Part shown: in pieces, positions 28,173 through 40,300 of the stretch
Layout of the letters: the number at the start of each line of letters is the position of its first letter
Position numbering within the stretch: the stretch's first letter is position 1
From: Brachycybe producta
Lineage: Eukaryota > Arthropoda > Diplopoda > Playtdesmida > Andrognathidae
Direction of reading: 5' to 3'
DNA: 64,000 bases
Assembly (NCBI GenBank): GCA_036925085.1
Contig: JAUPFP010000036.1
Span: 2,170,001 to 2,234,000, forward strand
Position numbers and translations under genes: made by a program
The notes under the pieces: model-generated
What the model was told of the DNA's origin: nothing
Databases searched by the model: none
The model's input: only the letters and a program-made list of their open reading frames with translations

Positions 28173-31100
28173 ATGGAAAGTGATGTCCATCCGACATCGG
28201 TGGCCGTCGGTTTAATTTCGGCCGAAGAAGACGACAAACTTTCCTTACTGTCCAGCGAACAAGTGGAACAAGGTGGAATTCCAGTAGGAGTACAACCGAA
28301 TCCAGATCTAACGACAATTGCAGCTAACGATGATGTTTGTAACGAAGTAATCTGTAACGGTTTCGATTCTGGTCGTCGTACGTCGAGTGACAGTACGACA
28401 AAAGATCGAGGAAATTCCAGTGGCATCGATGGTGTCGCTTGTCACGTTCGGTACAAACAGAACCGTGATGGTAGTGTTGGTGGTACGGTGGAACCATCTG
28501 ACGGTTTAACCGATGATGGATTGGCCGCAGCTGCTTCGAGACTCGATTTCCTGCAGACTTTCGTTGCAGCTGTCGTCGTAGGAACGGCCACCATTCTAAC
28601 TGTACTCTTTCCGAACGTACTTCTGGCCGCAAATGATGAAAGTGACGCATATTGTTCGCTCTTCTTTACATCTTTTGCTTGTTGGCTCGCAACGACGTTC
28701 ACCGTTGTCGTTGCGAGATTGTACAAGATTGACATCTCTTTCAAAAGTCCCATTCCTACCGAAAGAATTGTCAAGTTGGGAATGTATTATGGACTGAGTG
28801 GATTGGCAATTTTTTATGGCCGTGATCGTTATCGTGTCCTCTGTCACCTGCAGGATCCGTTGGCTGCAGTCGTTTTACCTGCGGCAGTCGTGTGTCACTT
28901 GTTCTTCAGTTCCAAAGGTTGAAAGAAAGCAAAACTAATTGGCATTTGAACTTCAACTTGAATCCTCAATACAAGGTTCCAACTAGACACCGAAATGGGC
29001 TTTCATCCAATCTCGTCCCATCCCAGGGTTTGGGATATAACTAAACAAAAATTGGTGGGACTGAGGGGATGGCTGCGACGCCGTGGGACTGATGGGACCC
29101 ATCGGATGGGATGAAATCTAAATGGCACGGGAATCCGGGATGGGATGAGACCAAAATTTGTCTCCACTTTTGGTCTCTATTCAAAGTCGGTTCAAGTTAA
29201 GGTGGTTTTTCAGTGTAATCGCCTCTGGATCTCTTGATTATTCTATTTCAGGTGTAAAATGAAAAGAAACTTGAACGTGTTTTAGAAACTAGAAGGATAG
29301 CTTAATCATTTAAGGGTACTTTCATGTTGATATCTTTCAAAATAAACTTTTTATAGAAAAAAAATTTAAAAAAAAATATTGTCTGCTTGAAGTTGGCTAT
29401 TTTTCAAACTCACATAAAAAGTTTATTTTGAAAGATATCAACATGACAATATCCTTAAGTAATTGAGCTACCTTTCTAGTTTCTAAAATGCATTCAAGTT
29501 TCTTTTTCAATTTGTATCTGAAAGACAAAAATAATCAAGAGTTGAAGAGAGAGGCTTTTACACTTTAAAACCATCTTACTAGTGTGTACATTCCAATGTT
29601 GCAAACTTTCAAATGGTTCTAGAAACCAAACTGTAATTTGGAATGTCGTGAGATTTACATTAATACCTGAAGAACATGCATAATAAGGAATGCACAACAA
29701 TTTTAAAGCCAAAAGATGTTTTTGAAGAACCAGAAAGAGGTTGTTACCAAAGTGGATCTTTTTGAGTTCAAAGGATTTTAACATGGGTTCAGCAAATTAG
29801 CATAATTAAAAAAAGATATAAAATAAAAAAACACTTCGAATTTTGCAACCAAAAGGCCTTATTTCCTGACAACTTAAGAAGAGATTGCAACTTTAATTAT
29901 TGTTTTTTAAACAAAGTTTGAAGAGAGATTTGTTGTCAAAATTGAGGCCATGTTTTTCTTTGGAAACGTCATGTTTCGCTTAACATTGCGTTTATGGCGC
30001 CATGCAGTACGTGCACGTGCTTTAGTGTATATATTCTATAGAGGCTGCCACTTAAAGTTGAAAGTTTAAATGGTAAATTTGCTCACAAAATGGTGCCAAT
30101 TGTTTTATTTTTTATTTTTGCAGTGGACGGTATTCGTAAGCTGGTTTGCATTGCTGGGGCCATCGTCGGTCTCTTCATCTGTGTTGATTTTCAAATCTGG
30201 GATGAATTTAGTTGTCACGGTCACATTATTACGACCACTGCCGCAGATGGAATGTCTTGGAGTCCTAACGAACACGCTGTTTGGTCCATAGTCTATTTGA
30301 TCGGTTTGGGATTGTTTGCACTTTTCTTCACTCTTTTAGAAAAGACCATCAAAGGAGACAAAGTTGGTTCATTTTGAACTTGTTAATTTTAATTTTTAAA
30401 ATGTTTTATGTTCGTTTGAACTTTGTGGTTATTTTGTGGGTTTCAAAAAAGAGAAATGGGAATGTGTGATAAAAACTAGAACGGGTAACTGAATCACTTA
30501 CGCGGATATCTTTCAATTTTATTTTTAAAAAAAATTAAAAGAAATAATATTATGTTTTGTTTAAAATTTGAATCTGTGTTTTAGAAGAGCAACACTTAAG
30601 AAGAAGTTAATAGTGTCTTAGAAACTAGAAAGGGTAGCCGAATCACTTAACAGTGGGCCTATTTTCTTTTTGATAACTTGATATTTTTTAAAATAAACTT
30701 TTTATAGACTAACATAAAAAGTTTATTTTGAAACACATCAACATGAAAATACCCTGAAGTTACTCTTCTAGTTTCTAAAATTTCTGAATCATTGAAGTGT
30801 TTTCATGTTAATATTTTGCTTCTGAAAGGCAAATTAACAAAAGTTGACGAGGCGTTTTGACACGTTAAATCCACCTTAATTTATTCTTTTGTTAATTTTT
30901 CGTGTTTGTTAAATAGACTGAATGTGAAATAACTACGATTCCACTTTCACCTCGTGAAGGAACTTCGGCAAATGTATCTGTTATCGAAGATCCGACATCG
31001 GTGCCGTACGTTCAACATTCGTCCAAAATTCCGAATCTTACTTTCGTGAGTCTTTGAAAAAAAAAAGGCGAATGATGTTTCTTAATTCTAATAGTGAATT

Positions 31101-32165
31101 GACTTTTCTTTTTCAGGCCCAGACTCTTGTTTTGTGTATGTGGGTTCATTTGGCTTCTTTTGTAACCGTAACGGCTCTTTTCTGGACCGATTTATTCACT
31201 TTTCTTGGAAAGGTATACTTTAATAATACTCTTAACTGAGGAAATTCGTAATGTGGTACAGTAACATAATAATTAACTGTATTGTCCCACATTTCGAGGT
31301 TACTTTTTGGAAGTTTTTATTTTGAACAGCGGATTTTCAAACTCTTGATTTTTCTGTCTTTCAGAAGGGTAGGTCAATTACTTACGGTTATTTTCATGTT
31401 GATATCTTTCAAAATAAACTTTTTATGGATAAAAATAAAAAAAAAATGCTGTTTGCAAAGTTGGATCATTTTCAAACTGACATAAAAGCTTATTTTAAAA
31501 GATACCAACATGAACATATCCTTAAGTGATTTAGCTACTCTTCTAGTTTATAAAACATTCAAGTTTTTTGTCATTTTGTATCGGAAAGACTGAATAATCA
31601 AGTGTTCGCGGGCTGTTTTCACTTTAAAACCACCTTAAGCACTTTTACGAAGCAACCTCTTAAAGTTGTACACTAACATAAACAATCAACAGTTTTGTCC
31701 CACTTTTCGAGTTTACTTTCTATCATAAAATTCCATCCCGTTCTTTTGATTTTTGGAAATTTTTTAATTTTCTTTTGTTTTCAGGCTGGATCGACGTCAG
31801 CGTTTTACAAGATGATGATTAGTGGATTCGGTTGTTTCATCGGTATCGGAGATAATTGCTCGAACAAAGCCAGTCTCGCTTGGACTTTCGTCGTCTTCTA
31901 TTGCGTTCTTTTCGTAGCCATCGTCTATCTAATTGTTGTTTCGGTCAACTGTAGCATTCCTTACATAATCGCCGTACTAACCCTTGCTCTTCCCCTCAGT
32001 ACCCTTTGGTGGTCTTTCTTTCAGACAGGAGACGGATTCTATTGGTTTCCGATGTTTACCGGTGAGACTGGATTTGCCGTAGTTGGATTCCCGATAATGA
32101 TAACGGCGGTCATACTTTATCGACATTACGCAAACAGAGACAGAATTTGTATTATCGAAGCGTGA
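28173..32165 (+). CDS. Multi-pass membrane protein, DMT/EamA transporter-like
   Basis: Five exons: 28173-28917, 30124-30362, 30917-31045, 31117-31212, 31785-32165; all introns GT-AG with consistent phase, giving about 529 residues. An acidic, serine-rich N-terminal region of about 120 residues is followed by around ten hydrophobic helices, for example FLQTFVAAVVVGTATILTVL, YCSLFFTSFACWLATTF, KLVCIAGAIVGLFICVDF, AVWSIVYLIGLGLFALFF, and in the last exon ITAVILYRH. Two clusters of helices separated by a loop with acidic and proline residues suggest the 5+5 layout of the drug/metabolite transporter superfamily. I do not recognise the exact family, so no substrate is given. In-frame ATGs at 28107 and 28140 also exist, but TTTCAG at 28150 suggests an intron ends there, favouring 28173. 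The final codon GCG TGA overlaps a donor-like GTGAGT; using it would add only one residue before a stop at the next acceptor. Confidence 0.75.
29198..29578. mobile_element. Family B palindromic element, reference copy
   Basis: 381 bases. Ends TTAAGGTGGTTTTTCAGTGT and, inverted, TAAGATGGTTTTAAAGTGT. Then CTCTTGATTATTCT against AATAATCAAGAG, TAGAAACTAGAAGGATAGCT against AGCTACCTTTCTAGTTTCTA, and TTTCAAAATAAACTTTTTAT against its inverse. It lies in intron 1 of the membrane-protein gene. No transposase frame. Confidence 0.88.
30470..30890. mobile_element. Family B copy (intronic)
   Basis: Contains a duplicated left portion (AAAACTAGAACGGGTAAC and TTAGAAACTAGAAAGGGTAGC), then ATAAACTTTTTATAGACTAACATAAAAAGTTTAT and the right half ending ATCCACCTTAA. 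In the intron between 30362 and 30917. Confidence 0.75.
31360..31640. mobile_element. Family B copy (intronic)
   Basis: GATATCTTTCAAAATAAACTTTTTATGGAT pairs with the inverted CATAAAAGCTTATTTTAAAAGATACC; ends TTTTCACTTTAAAACCACCTTAA. In the intron between 31212 and 31785. Confidence 0.75.
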
Positions 32166-33107
32166 GTATTTTTTTTTTATATATTTTTAAAATTAAAAAC
32201 AGTGATATTTTTTTTTAATTATTTTTTAAATTTTTATATTTTTTTCTATTAAATTTGGAATTTCTTTTTATTATTTCAAATTAGTCACAAGAAAACGATA
32301 AATGACATTAAAATATATTTTTAATTCAGTTTAGTCATAGAGGGTTGAGTTCAGTTGGTTTAAATCGTGATTTATATCGGTTTTTTTCCCTCCGTTAAAA
32401 TCAACTTAGTTTAAATCATGATTTAATTTTAAAAAACGGCAACATAATAAAAATATTTATTTTAATCACATTTAGATATTTTTTAGAATTTTTAAGTCAG
32501 TCAGGGTGGTAGCAGTTGTTTTTCGTTTTATTAAAGTCTACTTGATTTAAATGTGATGTAAATTAAAAATTCTAAATTAAAAAATTGGCAACAGCATAAA
32601 AATCAAGTTTATTCAAACTATTAAAAGAGTAATTTTATTAAATTTTAAATAAATCAATATTTAAGAAAAATTCCGTTGTTTAATTTTTTTTTTAAAAAAA
32701 TCATGATTTTTTTTTATCAACTCTTGAGTTCCGTTTAAAGTGTAAACGCTTTTTCGACTCTTGATTATTCTGCCTTATGGAGTAACTTCAAGTAAAACAT
32801 CGTACTGTTTCAGAATACTAGAACTAGTTGAATTTCTGTTGAATATCTCTGTAAATAAATATTGTTTTAGATAAATGACATGGGTGACGCTTGCATCGCT
32901 AATGCTTTTTGTCGTCTTAGAAGAAGAAAAAAAACCGTTTTTGCAATTTAATTAGAATTTAAAAAAACATATATATTATGAAATGAAAACGAAATAAACC
33001 TTACAGTACATCCGTAATTTATTGTATTTCATTTTGAACGCTGACAAGAGGACAAAAAGCCACGATAACACGTACACAACTCGGCTGAATATAGTTTACA
33101 GCGCCCA

Positions 33108-33390
33108 CAAAGATTCACCAAGGTTCACTGAGATTCACCAATGTTCTCTGAGATTTACCAAGGTTCACTGAGATTCACCAAGATTTTCTGAGATTTATCG
33201 GGATTCACTGAGATTCACCAAAGGTGCACAAGAGATTCACCTTTTGATTCACAGCAATGCCTTCGAGAGCCGCTTCCATTGTTGTTCCACTTGGCGAACT
33301 GGCAGTCTCGACTTTGGGGATGGATCTCGTAGGTCCTGCTGTGAGACAAAAAAAGTGAGTCAGTGAATCTTGGTGAATTTTGAGTACTGA
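33108..33390. repeat. Minisatellite of GTTCACTGAGATTCACCAAG with an inverted end
   Basis: Six or so imperfect copies of a 20-base unit from 33108 to about 33250, then at 33357-33390 the inverse GTGAATCTTGGTGAATTTTG. The frame on the minus strand is a repeat shadow. Confidence 0.75.
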
Positions 33391-33517
33391 GTAGTGTACT
33401 GTCGTACATGATTTTCTATAATGTTGCCCCTTCCCCCCTTTGGTGTGCTTTCATTTTTCTGTTGAAAAATCATTAATACTATTGTAATTTATTAAGACTG
33501 TCTTGACTTATCTATTC

Positions 33518-33531
33518 GTTGCTATGGCAAC
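33518..33531. promoter_or_regulatory. X-box (RFX-binding) like site
   Basis: GTTGCTATGGCAAC is a near-perfect inverted repeat that fits the X-box consensus bound by RFX factors, known from ciliary gene promoters. No gene start was recognised nearby. Confidence 0.45.
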
Positions 33532-33759
33532 GCACCGGGCAAATTGCGGGTACCAGAGTTGCTCAGTTGTGTTTGCTGCAGTGCTTTTTTCTCTCCTCTT
33601 CTGAGCGTTCAATTGTTATACAACAAATTATATAGGTAGGTTCCTATTGTTTTCTTAATCATGAGATTATGTTTTTTTTATAACATGCTAATAGTCTTAA
33701 ACGATGCAAGCGCCATTAATGTCATTTTTTTTCTGAAAGAAAGTCTTATTTATAGACGA

Positions 33760-33995
33760 CAGACACTATCTTAGAAATTCAAAGTAATGCAAATCTCAAA
33801 ATAAACTTTTTATGGCATACGATATTTTTTTTAAAAAAAAAGTTTATTATGAACTATAATAACCGGAACCTGAAAATACTATACAAATGACCAAGTTATA
33901 AAACGAAAGTTTTTCTTAATGTTGCTCCTGAAAGGCAAAAAAAAAATAACCAAAATTTGAGGGGGGCATTTACACTTTAAAACCAACTTAATTAA
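33760..33995. mobile_element. Family B copy, degenerate
   Basis: TCAAAATAAACTTTTTATGG and the inverse AAAAGTTTATTATGAACT, ending ATTTACACTTTAAAACCAACTTAA. Confidence 0.6.
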
Positions 33996-34236
33996 ACTTT
34001 TAAAGTTGTTTATAAAACAATCGTAATTTCTTAGCTATATAAATTATATATCGTATATTGTGATGATGTCGAGTGACATTTATACATGTTTGTAAATTAT
34101 AATAATTGTTTTATTAATTAAGTAGATGTTATACAACAAAAAAATAAGAAACTTTTTGAGGTTTTTTTTTTTTTTTTAAGAAAAACCTAAAAAAAATTTT
34201 CATTTCTTGATAATTCATTTGAGAACAACTCGAAAC

Positions 34237-34442
34237 ACAGGCAATTAGAAAACGCGATGAACAGAAGTTGGCTCTGCCCTTTTTATGACGAACGTAACTT
34301 CTAATTGGTTGGTTATGTAGTCTGATGTCACATGCTCCGCCCCTTTTCAACGTTGAACCACACAACAAACCAATTAGAAGTTGCCGTTCGTCATAAAAAG
34401 GGCAGAGCCAACTTCTGTTCATCCCGTTTTCTAATTGCCTGT
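34237..34442. mobile_element. Family A palindromic MITE, copy 2
   Basis: 206 bases, ACAGGCAATTAGAAAACG to the inverted CGTTTTCTAATTGCCTGT, with AGAAGTTGGCTCTGCCCTTT and GACGAACGTAACTTCTAATT arms. Confidence 0.88.
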
Positions 34443-34973
34443 ACTCGAAACACATTTTATTATTCAACATTTAGTTAACCAAAGAATCAACGTACAATAT
34501 TATTATCCCTATATTTAATAATCTCAATGCTAATCAATGCAATGAACTCATATTATAATGTAATCAAAAGAACAAATATATTATTATGGGAGACTATCGA
34601 TCAAATATTGGCAAAATGTCATAATAGAAAAAAAAATTTGTATTTCGCAAAATATTGATTACAATCGATATTTTATTTTAAATTATCGCTTGGTCTTGCA
34701 TATTTTGAAATATTATTAATATGCTTTCTTATTTTTTTTTAAATCTTTCATTGTTGTCGTGGTGTTTTCGTGCGCGTTCAATACAACTTTTGTAAAATTT
34801 TTTTATAGTTATTAACAAAAAAAAAGCTTTTTCACATAAAATCAGCAAAATAGTTGTTAGGAAAATGTATTGTAGAATACTGTTTATTGTCTTCTAATAC
34901 AGAAATGGAAGATTTTCTATTGGTGGTTTTTAATTTACGACAAATTTTATGTATTTGAAATTTATTAGATGAA

Positions 34974-34995
34974 GGGGGGGGGGGGGGGGGGGGGG
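34974..34995 (+). repeat. Poly-G run
   Basis: About 22 consecutive G. Similar runs occur at 3131-3152 and 19144-19182; such runs are prone to sequencing-length error. Confidence 0.9.
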
Positions 34996-35021
34996 TTGTG
35001 GTACTAAAATATTTATTATAA

Positions 35022-35333
35022 TTAGGAATCGGATTTTTATGCATTATCAAGCAAATGTTTCTCAATCAGTGGCCAAAGAGCCAATTGTGAAAGATCAATC
35101 CTATTTAGATCAACCAACAATTATGTTTTTTTTTCCAATCAAAAACATCTGGGTAGAGGCTAGAACTCTAAGTTGACAACTGATAGTCACCAGAAATTGA
35201 TCTAGCCTCTAACAAGCCTTTTACGTTGCTCTAATGATGATGATGAATTATTGATGATGATTACTTCACAATTGGCACTTGGGCCACATATTGAGAAACA
35301 TTTGCTTGATAATGCATAGAAATCCGAGCCCTA
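35022..35333. mobile_element. Family C palindromic MITE, copy 3
   Basis: TTAGGAATCGGATTTTTATGC at the left and GCATAGAAATCCGAGCCCTAA at the right, with inner AAATGTTTCTCAAT and ATTGAGAAACATTT. Confidence 0.85.
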
Positions 35334-35343
35334 ATTATAATTA

Positions 35344-35650
35344 TTAGGCCTTGAAATTTTATGCAATATTAAGGAAATGTTTCTCAATCTGTGGCCCAAA
35401 GGCCAATTGTGACGTAACAATAATCAACAATTATTGTTTTTCAATTAAAAACACTGGTTAGAGGCTAAAAACTCTTTTAAGTTAACAACTAATAAGTAAC
35501 CAGACATCTTAGATTCTAATCAACCTTTTTGATTAGAAAAAAGCATAATTACAATTGTACTAATGATGATTGATGATTACCTTCACAATTAGCCATTGGG
35601 CCACAAATTGAGAAATATTTACTTAATATTGCATAAAAATCTGATCCCTA
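35344..35650. mobile_element. Family C palindromic MITE, copy 4
   Basis: Only about 10 bases after copy 3. TAGGCCTTGAAATTTTATGC and GCATAAAAATCTGATCCCTA are the ends. It is more diverged than copy 3, so the pair is probably two insertions rather than a recent duplication. Confidence 0.8.
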
Positions 35651-36107
35651 ATAATTAGTTAAGTAGCCCACAATTGATGTTTTTTTCTATGTTGTGACTC
35701 ATATGGCACTCAATATTTATACAATCCTAAGTTGACTTCAACTCAAATGTTATTTACCAATATTGATGCTTAATATTGATTGATAACTGTGATGATCGAT
35801 CTAATCTCTCTTGTGTAATTAATTGTCTAATTAAATGTTTTTATGATGACGAAAACTGAATTAAGAACACATTTTTTGATCGAATTTTACTGAGAGATTT
35901 TGTTTCTTCTCTTGGTCTCATCTGACAAAAAATTCTTTTGTTTCATTTATCCAAAGTTAACTTTTGGAATAAATTGAAAGTTTGTTAGAAACTAGAATAG
36001 TATATCAATTAGTTAAGATTTTTTTGTGATAATAAACGTTTGACCGCAGTTTAAAAAATGATGAAAAAGAGAAAAACCGATAATAAACATTTTCTCAAAC
36101 TTTCATA

Positions 36108-36915
36108 AAGGTGGAATTACACCGGCGGTAACATTGTTGAAAACACGTACGTGTTATTAGCAATGTTTTTAACAAATATTAAAAAATAGGTAAAACTGTT
36201 ATTAACTTTTGTTAACAACATTTGTTGATAACAGTATCATAACATTTGATATTAACGTCGTTAAATGTCTCTAGAAATGTTAATAACATTTTCCTATTAA
36301 TTTTTGTCATTAACATTTGCTTTCAGCATTTGTTATTTTTTTCTATTAACATGTTGACAATATTGTTGCTAACTTTGTTAATAGCATGAGGTTTTTGTGA
36401 GCGCTCTGGATGCGGTCATGATCAAAGAATCTTGGATAACATAATGTTACTAACAAGTTATTTCTATTGTCAACGCTGTTAATATTGTCAGTAATGTTTT
36501 TGACAAAAATGTTGGTAGCATGTCGGCAGGAAGCTGATCCACGAGTTTAATGTTATTAACAGTGTTGACAACAGAAATAACTTGTTAGTAACATTTTGTT
36601 ATCAACATACTTTGATCAGAACTGCCTCCAAAGAGGTTGCAAAATTTCTGTTATTAACAAAGTTAGCAACAATATTATCGACATGTTTATGGAAAAAAAA
36701 ATAAATGCTGAAAGCAAATGTTATTGAGAAAAAGTTAATAGCAAAATGTTATTAACATTTCTAGAGATTAGTAACAATGTTAACAGCAAATGTTATCAAC
36801 AAATGCCGATAACAAAAGTTAATAACAATATATAGGCCGATTTTTAATATTTGTTAAAGCATTGTTAATAACACGTGTTTTTCAGCAATGTTATTTCCGG
36901 TGTAAATCTACCTTT
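36108..36915. mobile_element. Family E palindromic element, long copy
   Basis: Ends AAAGGTGGAATTACACCGG and, inverted, AAAGGTAGATTTACACCGG, followed by GTAACATTGTTGAAAACACG against CGTGTTTTTCAGCAATGTTA. The interior is a dense run of GTTAATAAC, AACATTTG and TTGTTAATA motifs on both strands. 808 bases, no coding frame. Confidence 0.85.
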
Positions 36916-37356
36916 AAAGCCTTAAGATGATCGAAAAATTATTACGGTTTTTCTGCAAAATGCGATAAGTCGTTGCGAACACGAAACATTTACAAGAAAA
37001 ACACAAGTCTTTATTTTTTCTTAAAAAAACACAAAAGATAAAAATGATGTTTAAAATTTTTTTTAAAAAATATTCAGAAGCTTGAATAATAAGAATAAGT
37101 GACAATTTGTGTGACCTTTCACATTTCGATTACATAAAAAATGTATCAATATAAAAAAAAGCATATAATAAACATTTGTTACAAAGACTAAAAAAAAAGC
37201 ATAAAAACACAAAACAATGATATTTTAAACAAACAAAAAAAAACAGGATCTACGACGTTTGATCAACAACGACGGTCGTAATAAATATATTTATATATAA
37301 TAAGTAAGGCAAAAATGTGAGTTGTATTGTTGAGAAATTCCTTCTGAGCTGCGATT

Positions 37357-40300
37357 TTAAGGATCTACGAAAGAGACCATAATGTAACGAGTGCCGCTAA
37401 TTGTAGGAAGACCCTCGTGGTAGTGAGTGAGTCGACCGGGGTGCATCAAAGTCCAACCCATACGAGAATCGGTTACGCTGCAGTTGTATCTAACGAAACG
37501 GCAGCCACCTCCCTAAGAAAATAACCGGGGAAAAAAAACTCATCAAAGTTAACAAGAGTAAATAACGAAACGCATAAGGATTGTTCTCGTTCTTCGAAGA
37601 CGTACTTCATAGTCGATGTTCGGTCTGTTGAGAGCAATATTGATTGTATACGTTGACGAATCATGATGAGGTCTAAGCGCTGGCTGTTCATTTGGCTTGT
37701 ATCTCACTACAAAGTTCATCTGAGCTTGAGGAGGCTAAAATTAGAAGACAAATTTGAATTTACATGGTTGCTTGGTTGCTATTCTTTAGAATAATGATAA
37801 TTAAAAGTACATTTTTTTACTCTTTTAAAATAGTTTCCATGAGTTTCCCTAATTTTTTTTTTAATAAAAATGACAATTATCCCTCCCTTTCTAGCTCGGT
37901 AAGAGCCCTGTATTCGTATCATGTGTCTTTTAACACACGGTACGGATACAGAAACTTAACGAATTCAAACGCAATAACGTACGTCATGGAAGTAACCGGT
38001 GTACGCCCTCTCTTGTACTGGTCGAACGTATTCCCTGAGGAAATACAACCACTGCTGATCAAAAGCAACTTGATTCATGTGAATGTCACGAGTCGGAACG
38101 TTCTCATATCCGCCGTCCAAACGATCATCCTTTCAATTGGATAACAAAAAAATTCTGATTTAGCGAACCGATCTATAAGATGGAATGTCACCTTTCAAAC
38201 GTACTTGATTGGAACCGTCAGACCATTGTCCGAAATGTTCCATCATTTCGATCAGTTCTTTACAGAAACGAGGAGTTACGATGGGAAACCAATAAACGTC
38301 GGGACAAGGCTTTAATAAACGAGAACATTAACAATTAATATAATTTAAAAACAAAGTTGCAGATTCGTAATTTTACCATATCTAACTGGTAGGACGGATC
38401 GAGATTTTTCGTGTAGTTGTCATGAATGTATCTCCGTTCCCAGTCCTGCGATTACAAACAGAAACAAATTTTTACATGATCTATCTTACCAAGGGGCCAA
38501 AAAAAAACAGAACTTACTAGACGATTATCGAAGATCTGATACATTTCGGGATTTTTCAATGCAGGATTGAATGTTTCGGTGTTAATCAAATGTCCAAATT
38601 CTTCGACGTTCGTAACATGCATGAAAATACCCTTAAAAATCAATAAAATACAAGGAATAGTTATGAATGGGTATTTTTGCTACGACTGCGTTCGTAGTCA
38701 AAAGTGTCGAACTACAAGAACGGGTTAAATTTTACAACTTGTATTATATACCTTATCACGAAGATTATAACAAAATGCCATATCTGCATCCAGTAGATTA
38801 TGAATAAAAGATGGAATTGTTTCCTTGTTGTTAAGTAATGATCCCTGAACAAGGTAGATGGCAGAAACAAAAGGAACATTCCAAACACCACTGAAATTAC
38901 AAAAAAGGTTTAAACAGTCTCAATGAATATGTTGTCCACAAACACACAAAAATCTAGCATATTTAGTACTTTAGCAGATTAACATCCAATCTACTAAAGC
39001 GTTACTGTGCAATGAAGTGAGGCACTTGTCAACATTATCCTGAAAATTATCCTTAAATCGAAGGTAAAGTGAGGTTAAAACAAAGCCTTTGAAACTTTAT
39101 ACTGGACCCAACCTACAAAGTGTATCAAAACCACTGGGACATCCAAAGCCCAACATATATATATGCTCAAGAAGCTCACAAAAAGTTTATTTTTAAAAAT
39201 ATTACTAAGATTTTTAGTTTGCTTCTGAAAAAAAATTTACTATATTTACTCTAAAACTACTGTTTTCAGCCATTATATTATCAGTACTTTTAAATATCCA
39301 CGAGGACATCATTAGCACGGAAATTTTCCTAAGAAATGAGGGTTTTATTTGATAATGTTTCCGTCAATTACGATCTGTTAGCTATATGAATTCAGCATAT
39401 AAATTGTTCACACATACATTATACTGACACAACATTAATTGAGATCTACACTTTTATTAATTTCAACTTCCTTATTTAAGCCAAAAAAGAATAAACAATA
39501 AAATTGAACATAATGTGGTCGCGACCACATGTGTTCGTATAAAAGAAAGATTTAGCGAAAAGGCGACAAGCGTGAAAAATCAGCCGCATTTCATTAGCAA
39601 CAGTCGTCGAGACAACAGTTTAAAAAAAAAAACCATCATGCAAGTTTCGAAGAAAGTTTACGTCTGTGTCGCAGCCTCGACATTGATCTTAGTATCGTGT
39701 CTCGTTGACACTGTCCTGTCTCAAAGAGGCAAAGGACGTATACGTGGACGACTGAATCCAAAAGGTACCATGGTAACAACGTACAACCAAGACGCCAATT
39801 CAAAAATGGAATATTATAACAATCCATTGGTATGTTAATATGGACAGCCACTAGAAGAATACGAAAAAATACCGAAATCCTTTCTTATTTTTTTTTGGGG
39901 CAATTAACTCGACAGGGAGCAAAAATCGTAAAGGCGTCTCATTTTGATCTCGAGTACACTCTCGGAGATAAAGTTACGTTCCTGTGCGAAGCGCAAGGAG
40001 ATCCGAACCCACACATCATATGGTTCAAAGACGGATTGGAATTGTACGCACATCCTTATTTGCAGGTTAGCAATTGTACGATAAGATACACGCCATAGGG
40101 GAATTAATTGCGAGGAAGTTAGTTCATCGGAGGTTTTTTTTTTTTAATAATGAGGATGTTGTAAATTTACGCTTACATCCTTACGAAGACAAGGAAAAAG
40201 TTTCTCTTAATCTATGTTGCCACTTTTGTTTCTTCAAAGTTACACGAATGGAAGATCGGAGTTAACGTTACAAAAAGCAAAATGGAGATCGATCCCGCAA

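Larger units (their letters stand above)
32166..37356. other. Repeat-rich intergenic region
   Basis: Between the membrane-protein gene and the 3' end of PLOD, transcribed toward each other. 32330-32700 has repeated TTTAAATCATGATTTAA motifs and no gene. Elements are listed separately. No protein gene was found. Confidence 0.55.
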
